Assembly: GCA_021784255.1 (NCBI GenBank)
Contig: JAJXSZ010000068.1
Span: 1 to 11,472, forward strand
Source of the DNA: Pseudomonadota bacterium
Lineage (GTDB): Bacteria > Pseudomonadota > Alphaproteobacteria > Acetobacterales > Acetobacteraceae
Direction: 5' to 3'
DNA length: 11,472 nucleotides
How positions within the stretch are numbered: the stretch's first letter is position 1; each line of letters opens with the position of its first letter. The notes below the pieces were generated by a model, which did no database searches, was not told where the DNA came from, and saw nothing but the letters and a program-made list of their open reading frames with translations. Positions 5,289 through 11,472 of the stretch are shown piece by piece. The position numbers and the translations under genes are program-made.

Positions 5289-6415
5289 CCCTGAAAATCG
5301 CCCGTTTCCTTGCCGAGCATCAGCCGGCGACGCCGTGCCTGGTGTTCGACGTCGATCAGGCGGAAGAGAATTTCCGCGCGCTGCAACGCGCCTTGCCGGT
5401 CGCGCGGATCTACTACGCGGTCAAGGCCAATCCGGCCGCGCCGGTCCTCGAGCGGCTGGTGCGCCTCGGCAGCTGCTTCGACGCGGCGAGCATCGAGGAG
5501 ATCGAATCCTGCCTCGCCGCCGGCGCCCAGGCCGAGGCGATCAGCTTCGGCAACACCATCAAGAAGGCCGGCGCCATCGCCCGGGCGTATGCGCACGGGG
5601 TCGGCATGTACGCGTTCGACTCGGCGGAGGAGCTGGCGAAGCTCGCTCGCCACGCGCCGGGGGCGGCGGTCTATTGCCGCATCATGGTCGCCAATGCCGG
5701 CGCCGACTGGCCGCTTTCGCGCAAGTTCGGCACGACGGTGGAACGAGCCCGCGAGCTGATGCTGCAGGCGCGCGGGCTGGGCCTCGACCCGATGGGCCTG
5801 TCCTTCCATGTCGGCAGCCAGCAGACGTCGACGGCAAGCTACGAGGCGGCGATCGCCAAGGTGGCGATGCTGTTCACCGATCTGCACGACGCGGGCGTGA
5901 AGCTGCGGATGATGAATCTCGGCGGCGGTTTTCCCACCCGCTACCGCGACGAGGTGCCGGGGATCGCCGCCTTCGCCGACGCGATCGGCGCGGCGCTGGC
6001 ACGCGCCTTCGGCAACGCGCTGCCCGACATCGTCATCGAGCCTGGCCGCTGCATCGTCGGCGATGCCGGCGTCGTCGCGTCCGAGGTGGTGCTGGTCAGC
6101 CAGCGCGATCCCGCGGACCCGGTGCGCTGGGTCTATCTCGACATCGGCCGCTTCGGGGGCCTGGCCGAGACCGAAGGCGAGGCGATCAAGTACCGCATCG
6201 CCACACCGCATGACGGCACCGCGACCGGCCCCGTCTCGATCGCCGGCCCCACCTGCGACGGCGCCGATATTCTCTACGAGAAATCCAACTACCGGCTGCC
6301 GCTGGCGCTCACCACGGGCGATCGGGTGGAGCTGCACGCCACCGGCGCCTACGTGACGACATATGCGAGCCAGGCCTTCAACGGCTTCACGCCCCTGAAG
6401 GAACATTACATCTAA
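5285..6415 (+). CDS. PLP-dependent ornithine (or lysine/ornithine) decarboxylase, fold III
   Basis: The 376-residue protein belongs to the alanine-racemase-fold decarboxylases (family 2) and most resembles the ornithine or lysine/ornithine decarboxylases of alphaproteobacteria (Odc/LdcC-like, sometimes named speF or odc2). It should make putrescine, possibly cadaverine, from the amino acid in the cytoplasm. PLP would be bound by K47 in YYAVKANP. FGNTIKK (88-94), SFHVGSQQ (173-180, His175), LGGGFP (212-217, phosphate loop) and EPGRCIVGDAG (252-262) follow. CDGAD (324-328) supplies the cysteine and aspartate that act across the dimer interface. ATG 5285 follows GGAGG. The frame is open further upstream, but that stretch is the promoter and leader. 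It lacks the extra domain of diaminopimelate decarboxylase and is shorter, so LysA is unlikely. Ornithine versus lysine preference cannot be read from sequence alone. Confidence 0.9.
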   Translation: MTLKIARFLAEHQPATPCLVFDVDQAEENFRALQRALPVARIYYAVKANPAAPVLERLVRLGSCFDAASIEEIESCLAAGAQAEAISFGNTIKKAGAIARAYAHGVGMYAFDSAEELAKLARHAPGAAVYCRIMVANAGADWPLSRKFGTTVERARELMLQARGLGLDPMGLSFHVGSQQTSTASYEAAIAKVAMLFTDLHDAGVKLRMMNLGGGFPTRYRDEVPGIAAFADAIGAALARAFGNALPDIVIEPGRCIVGDAGVVASEVVLVSQRDPADPVRWVYLDIGRFGGLAETEGEAIKYRIATPHDGTATGPVSIAGPTCDGADILYEKSNYRLPLALTTGDRVELHATGAYVTTYASQAFNGFTPLKEHYI

Positions 6416-6482
6416 GGGCCGGCCTCGCCCCGACCTTTTTTATCCTTCCGCCGGTGTTACAACCAAGGCTGGAGGAACGCCG

Positions 6483-7325
6483 ATGGACCTAGACGCCCTC
6501 GCCGCCCTGGTGCCGGACGGCGCCCAGCTCGCCCTGGTGCCCGACAACTCGCTTTCGCCCGGAGCGTTCGCCCGCGCGCTGGTGCGCCGCGGCGTGCGCG
6601 ACCTGCGCCTCATCGGCGTGCCGGTCTGCGGCTACGCCACCGACCTCCTCATCGGCGCCGGCTGCGTCGCCGAGATCGAGACCTCCGCGGTCACACTGGG
6701 GGAAGCGGGCATGGCGCCCCGCTTCACCGCGGCGCTGGCCGCTGGGCGGCTGCGCGTCGTGGACGCGACCTGCCCGGCCATGCACACGCGCCTGCAAGCG
6801 GCCGAAAAGGGCGTACCCTTCATGCCGCTGCGCGGGGTGCTCGGCAGCGACCTCGTCGCCCATCGCCCGGACTGGAAAATCATTGACAACCCGTTCCAGT
6901 CGCCCGGCGCGGGCGGAGGCGACCCGATCCTGCTGCTGCCGGCGCTCGCACCTGAACTCGCGGCGTTCCACGCCGCCATGGCGGACGAGGAGGGCAATGT
7001 CTGGGTCGGGCGCCGGCGCGAACTCGCCACCCTCGCCCACGCCTCGCAGCAGAGCCTCGTCACCGTCGAGCGACGCGTGCCCGGCAACATGCTCGACGAT
7101 GAGCGTCTCGCCCCGGGCGTCATTTCCGGGGTTTACGTCACGGCGATCGCGGTCGCCGAGCACGGCGCCTGGCCGATCGGCCTGCTCGATGAATACGGCT
7201 ACGACGCCGCACACATCGCGCTGTACGCAAAGCTGGCGCGCACCGAGGCAGGCTTCGCCGAGTATTGCGCCCGCTTCGTCAACGCCCCAGGCGACCCCTC
7301 GGTGACGATTTTGGCGGCGGAATGA
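6483..7325 (+). CDS. Class I CoA-transferase-like protein, alpha subunit (GctA/IpdA type)
   Basis: The 280-residue protein has the family I CoA-transferase alpha-subunit fold, closest in layout to the glutaconate CoA-transferase A and IpdA branch. Recognisable segments are the N-terminal strand ALVPDNSLSP (17-26), GVPFMPLRGVLGSDL (110-124), and the late MADEEGNVWVG strand-turn. It would pair with the next gene product as a heteromer that moves CoA between acids or, as in IpdAB, opens a ring of an acyl-CoA. GGAGGA at 6471-6476 lies 6 bases before the ATG. Its stop overlaps the next start (ATGA), so the subunits are made together. The substrate is unknown. Sequence identity to GctA or IpdA looks modest, so I give no symbol. 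Confidence 0.8.
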   Translation: MDLDALAALVPDGAQLALVPDNSLSPGAFARALVRRGVRDLRLIGVPVCGYATDLLIGAGCVAEIETSAVTLGEAGMAPRFTAALAAGRLRVVDATCPAMHTRLQAAEKGVPFMPLRGVLGSDLVAHRPDWKIIDNPFQSPGAGGGDPILLLPALAPELAAFHAAMADEEGNVWVGRRRELATLAHASQQSLVTVERRVPGNMLDDERLAPGVISGVYVTAIAVAEHGAWPIGLLDEYGYDAAHIALYAKLARTEAGFAEYCARFVNAPGDPSVTILAAE

Positions 7326-8098
7326 GCGGGACGTCCAACGAGCTGCTGCTGATCGCCGCGATCGCGCGGCTGATCACGGACCCCGCCGCGCATCCGGCGC
7401 GCCATGTCGCCGTCGGCGCCGCCTCCCCCATTCCCGCCGCCGCCTGCTGGCTGGCGAAAATGCAGGGGGCCGACATCCGCCTCGCACTGCTGCATCGCCC
7501 GCGCGGCAACCCGTTCACCGAAGGCACGCGCGAGCTGTTCGACCTCGCGGGCCAGGGACGGATCGACCTCTTCTTTCTCGGCGGCGGGCAGATCGACGGC
7601 CAGGCCAACATCAATCTCATCGGCACCGGCGCGTGGCCAGGCACCGCCGTGCGCTTTCCCGGCAGCTTCGGCTCCGCCTTCATGTATCTCACGGTCCACC
7701 GCACGATCCTGTTCCGCGAGGAACATTCCCGGCGCGTGCTCGTTCCACGCGTGGAGCACATCTCCGCCCCCGGCGTCTCGCCCGCGGGGACGTTTCGCCG
7801 CGGTCACGCGCAGGCGCTGGTCACCGGGCGCTGCGTCTTCCGTTTCGATCCCGGAAGGGCACGGTTTGCACTTGCCTCGCTGCATCCGGGCGAGACGCGC
7901 GAGACCGTGCGCGCGGCAACCGGCTTCGACTACGACGAACCCGCGGGGATCGCGAACACCGCCGGCCCCACCGAGGCGCAAGCCACGATCCTCGCCGGTC
8001 CTGTCTGCGACGCGATGATCGAGACCTATCCCGATTTCTGCCGCCGTGTCTGGGGACGGGGAGCGAAGGAAAACGGTGGCAAGGAGGAAGCCGCATGA
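7322..8098 (+). CDS. Class I CoA-transferase-like protein, beta subunit (GctB/IpdB type)
   Basis: The 258-residue partner of the preceding alpha subunit starts at an ATG overlapping its stop. HVAVGAASPIPAAACWLAKMQGAD (28-51) corresponds to the start of GctB/IpdB proteins, and GRIDLFFLGGGQIDGQANINLIG (79-101) matches the G-x-x-Q-I-D-x-x-x-N-x-N pattern seen in IpdB. True class I transferases carry a catalytic glutamate (often in an E-S-G or S-E-N-G context) just after the first of these segments. Here that stretch reads LALLHRPRGNPF (54-65) with no glutamate until E67. IpdAB, a cholesterol-ring hydrolase, also lacks this glutamate, so the pair may be a hydrolase rather than a transferase. That step is inference. 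The stop overlaps the start of the CaiB-like gene by four bases. Confidence 0.78.
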   Translation: MSGTSNELLLIAAIARLITDPAAHPARHVAVGAASPIPAAACWLAKMQGADIRLALLHRPRGNPFTEGTRELFDLAGQGRIDLFFLGGGQIDGQANINLIGTGAWPGTAVRFPGSFGSAFMYLTVHRTILFREEHSRRVLVPRVEHISAPGVSPAGTFRRGHAQALVTGRCVFRFDPGRARFALASLHPGETRETVRAATGFDYDEPAGIANTAGPTEAQATILAGPVCDAMIETYPDFCRRVWGRGAKENGGKEEAA

Positions 8099-9333
8099 AC
8101 GACACCGCGACTCCCGCCACGCGGGGCAAGGGCCTTGCGGCTACCGCCGGCGCGCTGGCCGGGCTCAGGGTGATCGACCTCACCCGTGTGCTCGGCGGCC
8201 CCTACTGCACGATGATCCTCTCTGATCACGGTGCCGACGTCATCAAGATCGAGCCGCCGCAGGGCGACGAGACCCGCGAGTGGGGCCCGCCCTTCGACGG
8301 CGACGACGCGAGCTACTTCATCGGCGTCAACCGCAACAAACGCTCGATCGGTCTCGACCTGTCGCACCGGGAAGGAAAGGCGGTGCTGCTGCGCCTGCTC
8401 GAGGGCGCCGATGTGCTGGTGGAGAATTTCAAGCCCGGCGGCATGGAGAAATGGGGACTCGGCTACGAGCATGACCTGGCGCCGCGCTTCCCGCGGCTCG
8501 TTCATTGCCGCGTCTCCGGTTTTGGGGGGAATGGCCCGCTCGGCGGCCTGCCTGGCTACGACGCCATCCTGCAGGCGATGACGGGGTTGATGAGCATCAA
8601 CGGCGACGCCGCTGCCGGCCCCACCCGCATGGGCACACCGGTGGTCGATCTCGCGACCGGGCTTTATTCCGCCCTGGGCATCATGATGGCGCTGCATGAG
8701 CGCGAGCGCTCGGGCCGGGGCCAGTATCTCGACATGACGCTGCACGACTGCGCCCTGGCGCTGCTGCACCCGCAAGCGGCCAACTATTTCCTCAACGGCA
8801 AGCGCCCGCGCGCGACCGGCAATCCGCACCCGAACCTCGCCCCCTACGAGAAATTCCAGACCCGCAACGGCGAGATCTTCATCGCCGCCGGCAACAACGG
8901 CCAGTTCCGCAAACTCTGCGAGGCGCTGGGGGTGGCAGAACTTGCCGCTGACCCGCGCTTCGCCACGAATGCGAAACGGCTGGAACACCGGCCGGCTCTG
9001 ACCGAGGCGCTCGCCGCGGCGCTGGCGGAGACGGATGGGCAGGAGCTCTCGCTCAGGCTGCTGCGCATCGGCCTGCCGGTGGGCCCGGTCCGGGCGATCG
9101 ACGAGGCTCTGGCGGCACCCCATACGCAGGCGCGGGCGATGGTCGCCGAACTCGACGGCTATCGCGGGCTCGGCACGCCGATCAAGCTGTCGCGCACGCC
9201 CGGCGGCGCTCGCCGCAAGCCGCCACGTTTCGCGGCCGACAGCCATGAAGTGCTCGCCGCTCATGGCTTCGATGCGAAGGCGATCGCCGCCCTGGAACAG
9301 GACGGCGCGCTGGTCACCACGCGACGGCGCTGA
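8095..9333 (+). CDS. Class III (CaiB/BaiF) CoA-transferase
   Basis: The 412-residue protein is a typical family III CoA-transferase, which swaps CoA between carboxylic acids through an aspartyl-CoA anhydride and usually forms interlocked dimers. GLRVIDLTRVLGGPYCTMILSDHGADVIKIE (23-53) is the N-terminal CoA-binding signature. NRNKRSIGLDL (79-89), ADVLVENFKPG (105-115), SGFGGNGP (141-148) and GYDAILQAMTG (154-164) follow, then TPVVDLATG (181-189) with the likely catalytic D185. SGRGQYLDMTLHD and GNPHPNLAPYE lie in the second half. AGGAGG at 8082-8087 precedes the ATG, which overlaps the previous stop. Residues 1-20 are a poorly conserved extension. It is coupled to the class I-like pair, so all three likely act on one acyl-CoA route; the acids involved are unknown. 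Confidence 0.93.
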   Translation: MNDTATPATRGKGLAATAGALAGLRVIDLTRVLGGPYCTMILSDHGADVIKIEPPQGDETREWGPPFDGDDASYFIGVNRNKRSIGLDLSHREGKAVLLRLLEGADVLVENFKPGGMEKWGLGYEHDLAPRFPRLVHCRVSGFGGNGPLGGLPGYDAILQAMTGLMSINGDAAAGPTRMGTPVVDLATGLYSALGIMMALHERERSGRGQYLDMTLHDCALALLHPQAANYFLNGKRPRATGNPHPNLAPYEKFQTRNGEIFIAAGNNGQFRKLCEALGVAELAADPRFATNAKRLEHRPALTEALAAALAETDGQELSLRLLRIGLPVGPVRAIDEALAAPHTQARAMVAELDGYRGLGTPIKLSRTPGGARRKPPRFAADSHEVLAAHGFDAKAIAALEQDGALVTTRRR

Positions 9334-9348
9334 CGGCCTCCGCGCGGG

Positions 9349-10197
9349 TCACGCCTCCGGCGTGATCTCCGCCGCCTCGCGCAGCCGGCGGAAGCTGCGC
9401 ACGGAGAACGGCAGCATCGCCAGATAGACGATGCCCAGGCCCGCCAGCACCGCCCATGGCTCGGCAACGAGCATCGCGGCAACCAGCCCGGTGCCGAGCA
9501 GCAGCGGCAGCGCGTAAGGCGCCGGCACCTTGAAGTTCTTGAAGTTCCAGACCGGCAATGTCGAGACCAGCAGGAGCGCGGTGCCGACCAGGACCGGCGC
9601 GCAGAGGAATGGGCTGTGCGCGAGCGCCACGAGCCAGTGCCAGCCGACGGCCTGCCCCTCGAGCCCGAGGAACAGCGGGAACAGCGCCAGCCCTGCGCCC
9701 GCCGGTGCCGGCACGCCGGTGAAGAAATTGTAGGTGTAGGCGGGGTGCGGCCGGTCCGCGTAGAGGCCGGCGTTGAACCGTGCGAGGCGCAGGGCCATGC
9801 ATACGGCAAACATCAGCGAGGGCAGGAAGCCCCAGCCGCGCGCACCGTCGAGCGACCAGAGATACAGCACGAATCCCGGGGCGACGCCGAAACAGAGAAA
9901 ATCGGTGAGGCTGTCGAACTCGGCGCCGAAGCGTGAGGTGGCCTTGAGCAGTCGCGCGATCCGCCCATCGAGCCCGTCGATCGCGCCGGCGACCGTGATC
10001 GCGATGGCAGCCGCCGCGAACCGCCCCTCGAGCGCGAAGCGCATGCCCGTGAGGCCGGAGCAAAGGCCCAGCATGGTCAGCAGGTTCGGCACCATGCGGT
10101 TGAACGACAGTCCGCGGAACCGGGGCCGCTGACGCGGACGGAAACGGCGGCGCAATCGGTGGATCGGCGTCTGCGGCAGCGGGTGCGCGCCACTCAT
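9349..10197 (-). CDS. pssA: CDP-diacylglycerol-serine O-phosphatidyltransferase PssA
   Basis: This integral-membrane enzyme makes phosphatidylserine from CDP-diacylglycerol and serine, feeding Psd encoded just upstream. It has 282 residues. The CDP-alcohol phosphatidyltransferase motif D-G-x2-A-R-x8-G-x3-D-x3-D is complete: D77, G78, A81, R82, G91, D95 and D99. The basic N-terminal 28 residues precede MVPNLLTMLGLCSGLTG (35-51), and several hydrophobic segments follow, near 100-140, 160-185, 200-215 and 225-265. FNAGLY and the NFFTGVPAPAGA stretch are typical of the bacterial type II PssA group. The start overlaps the psd stop by four bases (ATGA). It ends 15 bases from the convergent CaiB-like gene, with no clear terminator between. 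Confidence 0.96.
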   Translation of the reverse strand: MSGAHPLPQTPIHRLRRRFRPRQRPRFRGLSFNRMVPNLLTMLGLCSGLTGMRFALEGRFAAAAIAITVAGAIDGLDGRIARLLKATSRFGAEFDSLTDFLCFGVAPGFVLYLWSLDGARGWGFLPSLMFAVCMALRLARFNAGLYADRPHPAYTYNFFTGVPAPAGAGLALFPLFLGLEGQAVGWHWLVALAHSPFLCAPVLVGTALLLVSTLPVWNFKNFKVPAPYALPLLLGTGLVAAMLVAEPWAVLAGLGIVYLAMLPFSVRSFRRLREAAEITPEA

Positions 10198-10880
10198 GCC
10201 GCCGGTCCCGCCCGGTCGAGCTCCGCCATGACGGTCTCGCCGCCGACCATGCGCTGGCCGATCGCCACCAGCGGCTCCACGCCTTCCGGCAGATAGAGGT
10301 CAGTGCGGCTGCCGAAACGGATCAGCCCGTAACGCGCGCCGGCGGCGACGGCATCGCCCTCCGCCACCTCGCAGACGATGCGCCGCGCGATCAGCCCCGC
10401 GATCTGCACGACCGCGATCGCGGCGCCGCCCTGCAGACGGATCGACATCGCATTGCGCTCGTTCTCCTCCGAGGCCTTGTCCAGGCTGGCGTCGAAGAAC
10501 CTGCCGTGCCGGTAGGCGATCCGGGTGATCGTCCCCGCGGCCGGGATGCGATTGATGTGCACGTCCAGCACGGAAAGGAAGATGCCGATGCGCCAGCGCG
10601 GCCGGTTGCCGAGGTCGAGCTCCGCCGGCGGCGGGGCCTGGTCCAGCACCACGATCCGCCCGTCGGCCGGCGCCAGGATCACGCCGGCGCGGGCCGGTGC
10701 CACCCGTTCGGGATCACGGAAGAAATAGAGGCAGAACAGCACGAACAGCGCGCCGAGCCAGGCCAGCGGCTCCCACAGCAGCAAGCCGGCCAGCATGGCG
10801 ACCAGACCGCCGGCAAGGAACGGGAAGCCGGCGCGGTGCGGCGGCGCGAGGACCAGGCGAGTCGATTGCAACAGCGACAT
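10194..10880 (-). CDS. psd: Phosphatidylserine decarboxylase proenzyme Psd (short form)
   Basis: Psd decarboxylates phosphatidylserine to phosphatidylethanolamine at the inner membrane. At 228 residues it is the short form common in alphaproteobacteria, not the roughly 320-residue E. coli type. A membrane anchor covers about residues 18-52. APADGR (70-75) gives the catalytic Asp73 and VHINRIP (107-113) His108. RFGSRTD (188-194) is the self-cleavage site: the chain would split between G190 and S191, and S191 would become the pyruvoyl cofactor on the small subunit. GLIRFGSR is a normal form of this motif. It is the first gene of psd-pssA, 41 bases after the LysM gene. No ribosome site is visible before its ATG. 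Confidence 0.96.
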   Translation of the reverse strand: MSLLQSTRLVLAPPHRAGFPFLAGGLVAMLAGLLLWEPLAWLGALFVLFCLYFFRDPERVAPARAGVILAPADGRIVVLDQAPPPAELDLGNRPRWRIGIFLSVLDVHINRIPAAGTITRIAYRHGRFFDASLDKASEENERNAMSIRLQGGAAIAVVQIAGLIARRIVCEVAEGDAVAAGARYGLIRFGSRTDLYLPEGVEPLVAIGQRMVGGETVMAELDRAGPAA

Positions 10881-10921
10881 GGGCGGCGCTTATGGTTTCA
10901 GGCGGCTGCGCGCAAGCGCCA

Positions 10922-11472
10922 TCACCGCGCCGCGGCCGGCAGGGTGAAGACCTGGCCCGGATAGATGAGGTTGGGGTCGCGGATCTGGCCGCGGTTCGCC
11001 GTGTAGATGATCGTGTAGCGGATCCCCCTGCCATAGGTGGCGCGCGCGATCTCCCAGAGGTTGTCGCCCGGCTGCACCACCACCTGCCCGGCGGCGAGCG
11101 CGGTCGCTCCCGTCGCGGCACGCGTGAACGGCAGCTCGACGCGCGCCGTCACGCGCCCGTTGGCGTCGAGCTCATCGAGCCGCAACTGATGCACGCCCGG
11201 CGCCACCGATGCCGAGGGCATCAGCACCCAGCGCCCCTTGCTGTCCGCCGTCGCGTCACCCACCGGCCGGTTGTCGACATAGACCCGTACCGTCCGACCC
11301 GGCGGCGCCGTCCCGGCGAGGCGCAGCTTGCCGTTCGCCCCGTAATCGACCGACGCCAGCGCGGTTTTCGCTCCCGGCCCGGCCTGGGGCGCGCCGGGCG
11401 GCGATTGCAGCACCCTCGCCGGACCGCCCGGCGGCGTCAGCACCGCCAGCGCTGCGGGGGCGGTGGCCGGGG
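10922..11472 (-). CDS. LysM-domain protein with an Ig-like domain, N-terminus cut off by the window edge
   Basis: The frame is open from the right edge to a TGA at 10922-10924, giving the last 182 or so residues; the GTG at 11443 is not needed as a start because the frame continues off the window. A Pro/Ala/Gly-rich stretch comes first, as is common in exported linkers. A compact beta domain then contains LRLAGTAPPGRTVRVYVDN, GRWVLMP and VHQLRLDELD, resembling bacterial Ig-like modules. The C-terminus is a LysM domain (about 10934-11080) with VVQPGDNLWEIARATYG, NRGQIRDPNLIYPGQVFTLP. LysM binds peptidoglycan, so an envelope protein is expected, though the signal peptide would lie outside the window. 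Its link to phospholipid genes is only positional. Confidence 0.85.
   Translation of the reverse strand, partial: PATAPAALAVLTPPGGPARVLQSPPGAPQAGPGAKTALASVDYGANGKLRLAGTAPPGRTVRVYVDNRPVGDATADSKGRWVLMPSASVAPGVHQLRLDELDANGRVTARVELPFTRAATGATALAAGQVVVQPGDNLWEIARATYGRGIRYTIIYTANRGQIRDPNLIYPGQVFTLPAAAR

Noticed and set aside
4831..6213. 460-codon plus-strand frame overlapping the decarboxylase
   Set aside because: Arg/Ala/Gly-rich out-of-frame reading of a well conserved gene.
6416..6441. Intrinsic terminator after the decarboxylase
   Set aside because: There is a run of six T (6436-6441), but only a 4-bp GGGC/GCCC stem lies before it, with a gap before the T run; too weak to call.
8026..9264. 412-codon antisense frame across the CaiB-like gene
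   Set aside because: The plus-strand protein has complete family III motifs; the antisense product has none.

Overview
This is a GC-rich stretch (roughly 70% G+C by eye) from an alphaproteobacterial chromosome. Gene content and order (aroQ-accB-accC, thiS-thiG, a short psd next to pssA, an ornithine-decarboxylase-type enzyme with a long structured leader) fit Rhodospirillales, and Acetobacteraceae seems likely. The family-level placement is inference; no rRNA or other marker is present. There is no tRNA, CRISPR array, insertion sequence or prophage, and the genes look like ordinary chromosomal genes.

Layout. On the minus strand, reading from about 2950 down to 1, lie aroQ (type II dehydroquinase), accB (biotin carrier protein), accC (biotin carboxylase) and an OpgC-type membrane acyltransferase cut by the left edge. 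They are tightly packed (4-base overlap, 4-base gap, 15-base gap) and probably co-transcribed. Divergent from aroQ, on the plus strand, are thiS and thiG, which make the thiazole half of thiamine. A YihY/BrkB-type inner-membrane protein runs toward thiG and overlaps its 3' end by 77 bases.

Between the yihY-like gene and the next plus-strand gene is a 368-base non-coding region (4917-5284). It holds a 14-bp tandem repeat, a likely promoter and a structured leader before a PLP-dependent ornithine/lysine decarboxylase. The leader resembles the alphaproteobacterial speF leader family. It also contains an open frame whose stop codon overlaps the decarboxylase start (ATGA); the encoded peptide shares a spaced SFD-x5-AR pattern with the enterobacterial ornithine-sensing arrest peptide SpeFL. 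This is the most interesting part of the window.

Downstream on the plus strand, three translationally coupled genes encode a two-subunit class I CoA-transferase-like pair (6483-8098) and a class III CaiB/BaiF CoA-transferase (8095-9333). The beta subunit seems to lack the catalytic glutamate of true class I transferases, as in IpdAB-type hydrolases.

The right end is minus strand again: a LysM/Ig-like cell-wall protein cut by the right edge, then psd and pssA (4-base overlap). The last two turn CDP-diacylglycerol plus serine into phosphatidylserine and then phosphatidylethanolamine.
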